A stretch of DNA of 64,000 nt. It comes from Caldithrix abyssi DSM 13497 (GTDB taxonomy: Bacteria; Calditrichota; Calditrichia; Calditrichales; Calditrichaceae). Below the pieces are notes generated by a model. It searched no databases. It was not told the DNA's origin and worked only from the letters and a program-made list of their open reading frames with translations. Of the stretch, positions 1 through 8,716 are shown piece by piece; the stretch's first letter is position 1, and every line of letters begins with the position of its first letter. Location: the NCBI RefSeq assembly GCF_001886815.1, contig NZ_CP018099.1, positions 2,230,501 through 2,294,500 of the forward strand, read 5' to 3'. A program made the translations under genes and the position numbers.

Positions 1-532
1 CGGATTTAATGGATTTACGCGTGGCCGTGCGCGCTTCGCTTTTAAACAGGCTCAACACCTGATCCGGATGGGAGGGCAATTGCACGACGCTGGAAATTTC
101 CCGTTTTAAATAACGGAAGCCGTTCTGCAGCATGGCGAAATCGATGTAGTTGGAATAACGGTTCATGTAAACAAGGGGAGGGAGGGTGATTAAAATGCGC
201 GTAAAGCCGTTTTCTCGCGCGTATTTTTTCAAAGCCTCCACCACTTCAAACGCTTCGGCAATGCCCATGTCGCGGTAAACGAATCCGCCGTAAGAGGCGC
301 CCCGATGCGAGTACAGCACCCGGTCTTTGTCCATTTCCATTTCAATGGCCGGCAAAACGGCGCGGATGGAATTTTTTCTTTTAAAGATCAGCGAATGGTC
401 AACAAAACGGCCTTGCGGATGGTAGCTCAAAAAACGTCGCGTGTGGAAGATCGTACCATTGTCTGCCTGCCAGATGTAGTCGTCCCACCAGCTTTCATCT
501 TCTTTTGTAAAACGCGAAATCGTTAAACTCAT
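1..532 (-). CDS. GNAT/FemAB-like acyltransferase, partial
   Basis: Reverse-strand reading frame that starts at ATG 532 and runs off the window edge, so only the first 177 residues are visible. The N-terminal segment with WWDDYIWQADNGTIFHTRRF resembles the opening of FemAB/GNAT-type proteins that transfer an acyl or amino-acyl group onto a small molecule or peptidoglycan precursor. A later stretch, YGGFVYRDMGIAEAFEVVEA, is typical of the same fold. The start codon overlaps the stop of the next minus-strand gene as ATGA, so this gene is downstream of and probably coupled to the SRPBCC gene. The substrate cannot be told from the fragment. Confidence 0.6.
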   Translation of the reverse strand, partial: MSLTISRFTKEDESWWDDYIWQADNGTIFHTRRFLSYHPQGRFVDHSLIFKRKNSIRAVLPAIEMEMDKDRVLYSHRGASYGGFVYRDMGIAEAFEVVEALKKYARENGFTRILITLPPLVYMNRYSNYIDFAMLQNGFRYLKREISSVVQLPSHPDQVLSLFKSEARTATRKSIKS

Positions 533-975
533 GCTTTTTCCCCTTCTTGTTCGCACATCTCTTTTAGGGCCTGATTCATCTTTTTCATGCCTGCCATGTA
601 ACTGTACTCCAGACGATCAAAAAACCACCAGGCCAACAATCCGCTAAAATGCTGGCGATATTCCAGCGTTGTTTCGTTTTCTGAAGAAAAGTTTAAAGTA
701 ATCAAATGTTCCACATTATAAAAACCGGGCAACAGGCTTTTTTTTAGCCAGCGCACCTCTTTGTTCTCTTCTATTTTTTTAAAAATGGATTTGAAAAATT
801 TCGGTTTTTCACCGGGAGCCTTGAGAATAAAAGAAAATTTTTTGCCGACCGCAAACTCGCCCCTGCCGTAAATGATGAACGGATTCCAGAAGGTGTAGGT
901 ATTAATATCCCTTAAAATTTGCCAGACCTTACGCGGACTGGCTTTAATGACGATCGTGGCTTTAATTGTTTTCAT
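529..975 (-). CDS. SRPBCC (START/polyketide cyclase-like) family protein
   Basis: A 148-residue protein with the usual SRPBCC layout. A first beta strand (TIKATIVIKASPRKVWQILR) is followed by the W-N-P segment (TFWNPFI) and a long C-terminal helix with YMAGMKKMNQALKEM. Members form a deep hydrophobic pocket for lipids or aromatic ligands, but the ligand is not predictable here. It is the first gene of a two-gene minus-strand unit with the acyltransferase fragment. The N-terminus has no signal peptide, so it is probably cytoplasmic. Family assignment is by fold pattern only. Confidence 0.7.
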   Translation of the reverse strand: MKTIKATIVIKASPRKVWQILRDINTYTFWNPFIIYGRGEFAVGKKFSFILKAPGEKPKFFKSIFKKIEENKEVRWLKKSLLPGFYNVEHLITLNFSSENETTLEYRQHFSGLLAWWFFDRLEYSYMAGMKKMNQALKEMCEQEGEKA

Positions 976-1624
976 TTTTTTAAGTCCCGATTAAATTTAA
1001 GATTAAATTAATGGATTGGCGCATGCAATTCAAATGGATTTGGAGGGGCGTTAAAAGGTTTAGCGGATAAAAAGGCCAAGACCGCAAAGCCGCTGCCAAA
1101 AACTTTATTAGAGGCGGTTTTGGCCGTAAAAAAATCAACCGCAAAGGGCGCAAAGTAATTTTCTCGCAGATTCCGCAAATAATCGCAGAAAAAGATTAAT
1201 CAAATTATTCTGGGGACGGGGGATGAGTTTTTAAAACAGAACAAAAATTTTCGCACGCTAAGGCATTAGATCTTTCGAAGGAAGTATCATAAACCCACCT
1301 GCGTGGGAAATTAGCGGTTTGGATTCGACGACTTGACATAAGTATTTAAAACTCATTTCAAACCGGTATTTGTCGCCTGAGATTTTAATCAAAGGCAAAA
1401 AGATTTAAAAAAGGGAGAAGATGGCATCATCAGGCAAGTTGCTCCCTTCGAAATAACTCAGGGATTTGTTTTTCCCCTGGAGTGCCGAGCCGTCGAAGCC
1501 ACCGCAGGTTACACTGTTTTGCAGAAAAAAGGCCGTTCTCCCCGCAGCCAAAAAATCCTTTGAAAATTACCATCGTTGTCGTTACATTCAATGCTTGCAA
1601 GTAAATGCGGTAGATATTTAATTT
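976..1624. other. Intergenic region with a copy of a dispersed repeat
   Basis: No convincing gene. Positions about 1138-1215 (Ggcgcaaagtaattttctcg then cagattccgcaaataatcgc) match segments near 32.1 kb (inverted), 37.9 kb and, partly, 42.6 kb, so this is one member of a dispersed non-coding repeat family. A second shared word, a gaaggaagtat-type segment at about 1275, also recurs near 31.53 and 38.39 kb. The region separates a leftward unit from the rightward TonB receptor, so promoters of both must lie here. I could not place them and saw no B12-type riboswitch core. Confidence 0.5.
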
Positions 1625-3937
1625 ATGAAAATATTCTTTTTGCTGTTTCCATTCTATTTTTTCCCAGCCTTTGGCGCTGAACTGCAGGGCGTGGTTAAAA
1701 ATGCTGCCGGAAAGCCCATTGCCGATGTGTATGTGTGGCTCGAACCGGGAGAAAAGACGGCCATCTCCCAGCACAATGGACAATTTAAATTTAAAGGCCT
1801 TAGATCGGGCGCCTATTTTTTAGAATTCAATCACATTTCCTATCAACCGTTACGCATCGGACCGATTGTGGTGACCGATTCATTGCTGGTATTGAACCCG
1901 ATCATTTTAAAGGAAAATTTACATGCCCAGCAGCCATTAGTCGTTACTGCCACGCGCATTCAAACGCCTTTGCCCCTGTTGCCTATGGCGGTCGACCGGC
2001 TGGATCGCGAGCAGCTTATGAATACGCTGGCAAACACCAGCGCCGGCGCGTTAAAAAACGAGCCGGGCGTCTTTATCCAGAAAACAAGTCATGGCGGCGG
2101 CTCGGCTATTATCAGAGGTTTAAGTTCCAGTCGTATTTTGATCTTATTAGATGGAATTCGACTGAACAACAGCCTTTACCGCACCGGCAATCACCAGTAC
2201 CTGAACACAGTCGATCTATTTAGTTTACAGGCTGTGGAGATTGTGTATGGCCCTGCTTCGGTTCAATATGGCAGCGACGCGCTGGGCGGCGTAATTAATT
2301 TAATCAGCCGGGATTTTAGCGACACGGCGGCAGGATATGGCGTGGGGATAATCGGCCGTTTTGCCTCGGCCGATCGTTCGTCCATGTTTCATGGCCAGGC
2401 GCGCTGGCAGGGAAAAACAATTGCCCTGCAAGCCGGTTACAGTTATAAGGATTTTGGCGATTTACGCTACGGGCAGGAAAAATTGCCCGACGCATTGCGA
2501 AATTCCTTTCCCGGTACGGTTCAAAAGCCTACCGCTTATCTGGCCAGGGACTATCAATTTAAACTACAGTGGAAAGCAACGTCATTTACGAACCTGGTGT
2601 TTGCCTGGCAAAAATCATTGCAAACCCACGTGCCCCGTTTCGACAAATACGCTTACAATCAGTACAATCGATGGCTTTATCATCCCCAGGCGCGTTCTCT
2701 TTTTTACACACGCCTGGTGCAAAAAACAAATCATCCATTGCTTAATGAAATAAGCGCGACGTTTTCATATCAGGTTCAGCAAGAAGGCAGGGAAATTCAG
2801 AAAGAGGCGATAACCTCTTTAACGATAGAAAACGATCAGGCGACCACAAAAGGCATTACTCTGCAAATAAACGGCGGATATGCCTCCCATAAAATAAGTT
2901 ATGGAGTGGATTTTTACCACGATTTGATCGGCAGTAGCCGTTGGGTGTACGATTCTTTAACGGATCGGAAAGAGAAAAAAACGATTGCCCGCTATCCGGA
3001 CGGCGCTGTTTACCAGTCGCTGGGAATTTTTGTGCAGGATAAGTTTACCGTGTCGGAACGCCTGTCCATTTTGTGGGGTGGAAGGTGCGCGCGTCATGCA
3101 ACGGAATTTGCCTTAAACGATTCGCTGTTTGGCGATCAACGTTTGACCTTTAAGGCCCTGACATTTAATGCGGGCCTGAACTATCGATTTAGCCAGGCCT
3201 TGCATGGCTATGTTAATATCGGTCAAGGTTTTCGTGCGCCAAACCTGAGCGATCTGTCCAAATTCGGACAGTCCAAAGGGCAGATTATTGAAATCCCCAA
3301 CCCCGATTTAAAGCCGGAGCGCTTGATATCTTACATGGCGGGGCTGAAATTCAGAACCAGCCACACGCGCTTTACCATGAACGGTTACTACAATCTAATT
3401 TCGGGATTAATCGAAAGCGCGCCGGATATTTACCAGGCATCCGACGTTTTGATTATTGATGGCTATTCCTACGAAGTTCGCAGCAAGCAAAATATCGGCC
3501 GCGGGTACATTTACGGTATGGAGCTTGCCCTGCAACGCCAGGTTATAGATAGATGGACTGCGGGATTTCAACTGACTTACACCCGCGGTCAGAACCAAAC
3601 GCGTAACGAGCCCATCGGAGGAATTCCGCCGCCTTTCGCAAAGTTTTTCGTCCGCTATGAACTTGCGGCTTTAATGCTGGAAATGAACCTTAAAGCAGCT
3701 CAAAGACAGACGCGTCTAAGCGAGGACGACCGGCAGGACCCGCGAATTCCCGCGGAAGGAACGCCTGCCTGGAACACCGTTAATTTTCAACTTCAGCGAA
3801 AGGTGGGAAAGTGGCTGCAAGTTCAGGTTGCCATTGAAAATATTTTCGATGTGGGCTATCGGATTCATGGCTCGGGCGTCAACGCGCCCGGCAGGAATTT
3901 TATCTTCAGCTTGCGACTCATTCAATTCGCCTTTTAG
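1625..3937 (+). CDS. TonB-dependent outer-membrane receptor
   Basis: A 770-residue outer-membrane transporter. Residues 1-18 are a signal peptide (MKIFFLLFPFYFFPAFGA), about 20-100 a carboxypeptidase-regulatory-like beta sandwich common in FCB-group receptors, and about 108-225 the plug (RGLSSSRILILLDGIRLNNS, then VEIVYGPASVQYGSDALGGV). The rest is beta barrel ending in a terminal Phe (IQFAF), as barrel-assembly signals do. The plug wording resembles heme/hemoglobin- and vitamin-type receptors, but the substrate cannot be assigned. It stands alone: no TonB, ExbBD or periplasmic binding protein adjoins it. No clear ribosome-binding site was seen before the ATG, although this start gives a good signal peptide. 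Confidence 0.9.
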   Translation: MKIFFLLFPFYFFPAFGAELQGVVKNAAGKPIADVYVWLEPGEKTAISQHNGQFKFKGLRSGAYFLEFNHISYQPLRIGPIVVTDSLLVLNPIILKENLHAQQPLVVTATRIQTPLPLLPMAVDRLDREQLMNTLANTSAGALKNEPGVFIQKTSHGGGSAIIRGLSSSRILILLDGIRLNNSLYRTGNHQYLNTVDLFSLQAVEIVYGPASVQYGSDALGGVINLISRDFSDTAAGYGVGIIGRFASADRSSMFHGQARWQGKTIALQAGYSYKDFGDLRYGQEKLPDALRNSFPGTVQKPTAYLARDYQFKLQWKATSFTNLVFAWQKSLQTHVPRFDKYAYNQYNRWLYHPQARSLFYTRLVQKTNHPLLNEISATFSYQVQQEGREIQKEAITSLTIENDQATTKGITLQINGGYASHKISYGVDFYHDLIGSSRWVYDSLTDRKEKKTIARYPDGAVYQSLGIFVQDKFTVSERLSILWGGRCARHATEFALNDSLFGDQRLTFKALTFNAGLNYRFSQALHGYVNIGQGFRAPNLSDLSKFGQSKGQIIEIPNPDLKPERLISYMAGLKFRTSHTRFTMNGYYNLISGLIESAPDIYQASDVLIIDGYSYEVRSKQNIGRGYIYGMELALQRQVIDRWTAGFQLTYTRGQNQTRNEPIGGIPPPFAKFFVRYELAALMLEMNLKAAQRQTRLSEDDRQDPRIPAEGTPAWNTVNFQLQRKVGKWLQVQVAIENIFDVGYRIHGSGVNAPGRNFIFSLRLIQFAF

Positions 3938-3971
3938 CAAACCATTTAACGCGCGATATTCGTTTTGCCGC

Positions 3972-4240
3972 AGTGATTCAATAATTTGAATGTCCCCCAA
4001 AATTTCAAACAAAGACCTTATAATCGATTGATATTTAAGGAAATACAATAGCTGAATGTATGAAAAACTCACCTCATTCCCCCGCCTTGCTCTGTGAGTC
4101 TTTTTGCAAAGAGAGGGGGATAAGAGCATGTCTAACGTGTTAGTAATTTTGTAATTAGGGGGTGAGTTATAAAAATGATTTTAGAAAAAATATTGTAATC
4201 TTAAAAAATTTGGGGGACATTCAGAGTGATTCAATAATTT
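3972..4240. mobile_element. MITE-like element with terminal inverted repeats and flanking direct repeats
   Basis: About 237 bp (3987-4223) is bounded by inverted repeats TGAATGTCCCCCAAA on the left and its complement on the right (one base differs just inside). It is flanked by a direct repeat AGTGATTCAATAATT, on the left at 3972-3986 and on the right at 4225-4239 with one base between element and repeat. An inner inverted pair (aactcacc / ggtgagtt) is also present. No transposase is encoded; short reading frames across it look spurious. The element fills most of the 448-bp gap between the TonB receptor and the phosphatase gene. Confidence 0.5.
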
Positions 4241-4385
4241 CTTGACGATATTTTTTTTTAGAGAAGCATCCACCAAATTAATATAAGCGCTTTATTTGCA
4301 AATGAATAGAAAAATATTAAAAAAGTATTTGATAATCCTGAAATTTGTTTTTAATTTTTGTGTTTACAAATATGCAAGGATGTAA

Positions 4386-6056
4386 ATGAAAGCGAACGAT
4401 TATTACGTACTTTTTGAAGATTCCTTTCGCTCATGGAAAGAATCTTCTGGCTCGGAAGTTGGCGCGCTGATCAAATATGGTGACGACAAATGGATAATGG
4501 TTTTTCCGCAAAGCGCCAGAAAAACGATTAGCGTTACGCTTTCTGATGTTGCCTTACAACAATTGGCTGAAAAGAAAATCCTTCCTTTATCTTCGCTTCC
4601 CCCTGAACTCCGGCAGCTATTAGAGACTTACCGATTCGAATGGGTCCTATCGGTAGGTCAAAAAGACTTTTTGATTCTCGGCAAAAACTCTATCAATGAG
4701 ATCGCTTTTCTTTTGCTGGAACTGTGTACGCGTGTATTTGAACTGCTGATCCGCAACAAAAAATTGGAAGAAGATCTCAAACGCAAATCGCGGGAGATGG
4801 AAGACCTGCTGGAAAAAACGAGCGCTCTGCACGAAATCAGCCGCTCCATCGAATCCCTGACCTCTCTGGACAATTTGTTGCAGGATATCGTTCAAAAGGC
4901 CATGCACTTAATGAATGCGGAATCGGGTTCTTTGCTGCTGTTTACAGAGGAAGGCGACGAACTGGAATTTAAAGTGGCGCTCGGTCCCAAATCCGGCACG
5001 GTTAAACCCTTTCGCATTAAGCTGGGGCAGGGAATTTCCGGTTGGGTTGCCGAACACGGCGAACCGATTCTGATTAAAGATGCCTACAGCGATCCGCGGT
5101 TTGATCCCAGCTTTGACAAACGCAGCGGCTACCGCACGCGTTCGTTTTTATGCGTGCCTTTACGCTACAAAGAACGCATTCTGGGCGTCATTACCATTCT
5201 GAATCGCCTGAATATGGAGCCATTTTCGGAAAAAGACCTGGAGCTTTTACTGACCTTTAGCACCCAGGCTGCGCTGGCCATTGAGAATACGCGTCTTTTG
5301 CAGGAAGCCATCGAAAAAGAACGTTTAAAAGCCGATATCAAGATAGCCTCAGAAATACAAAAACTTTTGATTCCCACCGAATTGCCTTCCGTGGCCGGCC
5401 TGGAAGTTGACGCTACATATATTCCATGCAAGGAGATGAGCGGAGATTTTTACGATGTCATTTCCATCAAAGGCGGGAAATGGGCCTTTTTGATGGCCGA
5501 TGTTTCCGGAAAGAGCATTCCGGCCGCCATGCTCATGTCCAATTTTCAGGCCTCGGTGCGTACCATTTTCCAGTTTTCGGATGACCTGGCCTGGATCATG
5601 GAAAACTTGAATCGCATGATTATGCGTCAAACGACGTCGGATCGTTACATTACGGTTTTTGCCGCCATTTACGATCCGGCGACAGGCACGCTGGATTATG
5701 TTAACGCCGGTCATAATCCGCCATTTATCCTTTCTGAATCCGGTGAAATCGTCCTTTTAAATAAGGGCGGAATCTTTCTGGGCGTGCTGCCATGGGAGTA
5801 TGAAAAGATCCGTTTGCAATTAAAAACAAATGACTTAATCATTATTTACACCGATGGCCTGGTAGAAGCCATGAACGAAAAAGAGGAAGAGTTCGAATTG
5901 AAGAATTTGCAAAAACTGGTGCGGGCCAATCGAAAGCAAACGCTAAAGGAATTAAAAGAAACCATTATCCATGCCGTAAGAGCGCACGTGGGCAGCCAGC
6001 TGCTCGACGACGACTTTACCCTGATGCTGCTTAGAAAAACAGATGCAAACCTTTAA
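4386..6056 (+). CDS. GAF-domain PP2C (SpoIIE/RsbU-type) serine phosphatase
   Basis: A 556-residue protein with a variable N-terminal domain (1-120), a coiled coil (about 125-150), a GAF sensor domain (about 150-305) and a SpoIIE-type PP2C phosphatase (about 325-555). Metal-binding and catalytic motifs are present: EMSGDFYDV, MADVSGKSIPAAMLMS, NAGHNPP, YTDGLVEAMN and DDDFTLMLL. Proteins of this type dephosphorylate STAS anti-anti-sigma proteins and so release sigma factors or other partners; a STAS gene follows 294 bp downstream. The ribosome-binding site AAGGATGTAA precedes the ATG. Cytoplasmic, with no membrane segment. The signal bound by the GAF domain is unknown. Confidence 0.92.
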   Translation: MKANDYYVLFEDSFRSWKESSGSEVGALIKYGDDKWIMVFPQSARKTISVTLSDVALQQLAEKKILPLSSLPPELRQLLETYRFEWVLSVGQKDFLILGKNSINEIAFLLLELCTRVFELLIRNKKLEEDLKRKSREMEDLLEKTSALHEISRSIESLTSLDNLLQDIVQKAMHLMNAESGSLLLFTEEGDELEFKVALGPKSGTVKPFRIKLGQGISGWVAEHGEPILIKDAYSDPRFDPSFDKRSGYRTRSFLCVPLRYKERILGVITILNRLNMEPFSEKDLELLLTFSTQAALAIENTRLLQEAIEKERLKADIKIASEIQKLLIPTELPSVAGLEVDATYIPCKEMSGDFYDVISIKGGKWAFLMADVSGKSIPAAMLMSNFQASVRTIFQFSDDLAWIMENLNRMIMRQTTSDRYITVFAAIYDPATGTLDYVNAGHNPPFILSESGEIVLLNKGGIFLGVLPWEYEKIRLQLKTNDLIIIYTDGLVEAMNEKEEEFELKNLQKLVRANRKQTLKELKETIIHAVRAHVGSQLLDDDFTLMLLRKTDANL

Positions 6057-6180
6057 TCTGCTCATTTCCAAATACTGTGCGCAAACGGCGCAAAGATTGA
6101 ACCTGGGAGAAAATGCGTTCCGGGCGCAAAATTAATCTTGAAAACGAATATAAAAAAGACTGGCCGCCGGAGTCATCTTC

Positions 6181-6270
6181 ATGGCAAATCTAAATCGAAG
6201 CTTCGGCTTAACTGCACAATTTCTTTTGCCGTTCATTGGCTTTTTGAGCGGCTTTGTCTTAAACGGATAA
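6181..6270 (+). CDS. Possible 29-residue hydrophobic small protein
   Basis: A short frame begins MANLNRSFGL and continues into one hydrophobic stretch (FLLPFIGFLSGFVL) before TAA. A weak purine-rich site (CCGGAG) lies about 7 bases upstream. It occupies the gap between the phosphatase and STAS genes. There is no family match I recognise, and a chance frame is as likely. The rest of the 6057-6350 gap shows nothing. Confidence 0.2.
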   Translation: MANLNRSFGLTAQFLLPFIGFLSGFVLNG

Positions 6271-6350
6271 GAGCCTGATGTTTGAATATAATTTTTAAAA
6301 AAGTTAAATTACAGACGATTATTAAACCAGAAACCATAGAGGACAGTGAT

Positions 6351-6695
6351 ATGAATTTTCCAACCCAATTTATGTTGAATGGCGAAGTTGTGGTGATTGA
6401 TATCCCACGTCGTTTGACCTCGGAAATTTCCGGAGAGTTAAAAAAGTTGATGAAGGAATTGCTTGCGCAGGAGAAATATAAAATTGTAATGAACCTGGAA
6501 AAGACGCGATACATGGACTCCAGCGGTTTGGGAGCCATTGTTTCAAAAATTGCGGCAACCCGTACGCATGGCGGCGATATCCGTCTGGCGGCTCCGCAGC
6601 AAACGATTATTGATTTACTGGAACTCACGCATATCAATCAAATAGTAAAAATATTTGATTCGGTTGAGGAAGCCGTAAAAAGTTTTGAGGAGTAG
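6351..6695 (+). CDS. STAS-domain anti-anti-sigma factor (SpoIIAA/RsbV-like)
   Basis: A 114-residue single STAS domain. The start ATG 6351 was chosen over an upstream in-frame start because AGAGGA lies 7 bases before it and the protein then has normal family length. The phosphorylatable-serine loop is visible as KTRYMDSSGLGAIV, with Ser at the DSSG position. Such proteins bind an anti-sigma kinase when dephosphorylated; the upstream PP2C enzyme is the natural phosphatase for it. No RsbW-type kinase is in the window. Only 6 bases separate its stop from the sugar phosphorylase start. Confidence 0.9.
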   Translation: MNFPTQFMLNGEVVVIDIPRRLTSEISGELKKLMKELLAQEKYKIVMNLEKTRYMDSSGLGAIVSKIAATRTHGGDIRLAAPQQTIIDLLELTHINQIVKIFDSVEEAVKSFEE

Positions 6696-6701
6696 TCCTT
6701 G

Positions 6702-8585
6702 ATGAGATGTCAGGAAGACAGGATTGACAGAAGGAAATTCCACTATAGCGAGCCGGACTATACCAGACCTGTGTTAAATATTTCAGACTATTTCGCGCAG
6801 CGTTTTAAAAACAAGTTGACCTTTTTGTACGGTAAAGCGAGGGTCGAAAATATTTATCCGGAACTGGAGCGCATTCTTAAAGTTTACTATGCGCATAAAA
6901 CGCCAATGATGTTAGAGTGGGAGAAAAACTTTGACCCCGAAAACCGTTTTACCGAATGCGACGCGATTTTGATCACCTATGGCGATTTGATCAAAACGCC
7001 CAATCAAAAGCCCCTGCGCACCTTATCACAACTTTCGGAAACCTATTTAAGAAACGTCATTAATACCCTGCATATTCTGCCGTTTTTTCCTTCTTCATCC
7101 GATCGGGGTTTTGCGGTTATGGACTTTGAAGAGGTCGATCCCAATCTTGGCACCTGGGACGATATTCTGGAGTTAAAAAAAGACTTCAAGTTGATGTTCG
7201 ACGGGGTATTTAATCACGTTTCTTCCAAAAGCCGATGGTTCCAGGAATTTTTAAATCAGAATCCGCAGTTTCTGGATTTTTTTGTGGTCTTTTCCACCAA
7301 ACAACAACTTTCGCCGGACCAATTACGTTTAATCGTGCGGCCGCGCACCACCCCTATTTTGACCGAGTTCAATACGTTGAACGGAAAACGGCTGGTGTGG
7401 ACCACCTTCAGTCAGGATCAAATCGATCTGAATTACCACAATCCGCACGTTCTCTTAAAAATGATAGAAATTTTACTCACCTATGTGAGGAGGGGCGCCG
7501 ATATCATCCGCCTGGACGCGGTAACGTACCTCTGGGAAGAATTGGGCACCTCTTGTGTGCATCTGGAGCAGACGCACACCATCATTAAATTATTCAGAGA
7601 TATTTTAAACGCTGTGGCGCCGCATGTGGCCATTATCACAGAAACCAATGTGCCGCATCAGGAAAATATTCGTTATTTTGGGAATGGAAGAGACGAGGCG
7701 CAGATGGTGTACAATTTTGCTCTGCCGCCGCTTGTGCTTCATTCTTTCCAAACAGAGAACGCTAAAAAGTTAACCGAATGGGCGGCTACTTTAAAGAAAC
7801 CTTCCGATGAAGCGACTTTTTTTAATTTTCTGGATTCTCACGACGGCGTTGGCGTTATGGCCGTTCAGGGAATTCTCACACAAGAAGAAATTGATCTGAT
7901 GGCCTTGCGCGTGGTAGAACACGGCGGATATATCTCGTACAAAGCCAACCCTGACGGTTCGTTGAGCCCGTACGAATTGAATATTACCTGGTTCAGCGCC
8001 ATCAATAATGAAGATAGCGACGAACCCATGGAAATTCAGGTTAGTCGCTATATCGCCTCGCGCGCCATTGCGCTGGTGTTGATGGGCGTTCCGGGAATTT
8101 ACCTGCACGGTTTTCTCGGCTCTAAAAATGATGCAGACCTGGTGATCGAAGAAAAATCGACGCGCAGCATTAACCGTAAAACACTTAACAAAAAGGAGTT
8201 GTTACGCTCTCTGGAAAATCCGCAAACAACCACCTACCACGTTACCAGAAAATTGGTGCGTTTAATTGAGATTCGCAAAAGACAACGCGCCTTTCATCCA
8301 AATTCTCCGCAAAAAATCCTGAAGATTGCAGACGAGGTTTTTTGTGTCATACGTTATACGCAAGATCATAAAGAAATTATTTTGACATTAACCAATGTGT
8401 CTTCCAAAAGAATAGCATTAAACATCAAGCTGGAAGAGTGGGGCATTTTGGGTAACCATCACTGGCGCGACCTTTTAAGTAAACGGGCGTTCAAAACAGA
8501 AGCCAATCACCTGTCTTTGGTTATTAATCCTTACGAAATTCTCTGGCTTAAAGCGCTGAACGGGAAATTCAGAATTTTGGATTAG
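6702..8585 (+). CDS. GH13_18 sugar phosphorylase (sucrose/glucosylglycerate phosphorylase-like)
   Basis: A 627-residue alpha-amylase-superfamily enzyme of the sucrose-phosphorylase type, expected to use phosphate to split an alpha-glucoside into glucose 1-phosphate. The four GH13 regions are seen: DGVFNHVSSK, then RLDAV with nucleophile D272, then ITETN with acid/base E314, and LDSHDGVG with H380/D381. There is no signal peptide, so it acts in the cytoplasm. The length exceeds classical sucrose phosphorylases (about 490-500), closer to the glucosylglycerate/glucosylglycerol phosphorylase branch, which would fit compatible-solute turnover. GGAG of the preceding STAS gene end serves as ribosome-binding site for ATG 6702. 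Substrate unproven. Confidence 0.85.
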   Translation: MRCQEDRIDRRKFHYSEPDYTRPVLNISDYFAQRFKNKLTFLYGKARVENIYPELERILKVYYAHKTPMMLEWEKNFDPENRFTECDAILITYGDLIKTPNQKPLRTLSQLSETYLRNVINTLHILPFFPSSSDRGFAVMDFEEVDPNLGTWDDILELKKDFKLMFDGVFNHVSSKSRWFQEFLNQNPQFLDFFVVFSTKQQLSPDQLRLIVRPRTTPILTEFNTLNGKRLVWTTFSQDQIDLNYHNPHVLLKMIEILLTYVRRGADIIRLDAVTYLWEELGTSCVHLEQTHTIIKLFRDILNAVAPHVAIITETNVPHQENIRYFGNGRDEAQMVYNFALPPLVLHSFQTENAKKLTEWAATLKKPSDEATFFNFLDSHDGVGVMAVQGILTQEEIDLMALRVVEHGGYISYKANPDGSLSPYELNITWFSAINNEDSDEPMEIQVSRYIASRAIALVLMGVPGIYLHGFLGSKNDADLVIEEKSTRSINRKTLNKKELLRSLENPQTTTYHVTRKLVRLIEIRKRQRAFHPNSPQKILKIADEVFCVIRYTQDHKEIILTLTNVSSKRIALNIKLEEWGILGNHHWRDLLSKRAFKTEANHLSLVINPYEILWLKALNGKFRILD

Positions 8586-8609
8586 GCTGCACCCAACTAA
8601 TCCTCAATG

Positions 8610-8649
8610 GGGGTCGATATCGATTGAAGGATATCGATCCCTTTTTCTT
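8610..8649 (+). terminator. Rho-independent terminator after the sugar phosphorylase
   Basis: A 12-bp stem (GGGGTCGATATC with GATATCGATCCC, one G-U pair), an 8-base loop, then TTTTTCTT. It closes the STAS-phosphorylase unit before cdsA. Confidence 0.85.
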
Positions 8650-8716
8650 AATTGCGCCAAAAGTAAATAATACGTATCTTCCACACCATAACTGTTTGAA
8701 CGAATTAGAGGTTAGA

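Noticed and set aside
976-1624. Cobalamin riboswitch upstream of the TonB receptor
   Set aside because: No B12-box-like sequence was found, so B12 cannot be named as the receptor's substrate.
1430-1783. 117-codon minus-strand frame
   Set aside because: Overlaps the TonB receptor signal peptide region with no family features.
3716-4129. 137-codon minus-strand frame with SLCKKTHRARRG
   Set aside because: Overlaps the 3' end of the TonB receptor and the MITE-like element; a by-product of repeat sequence.
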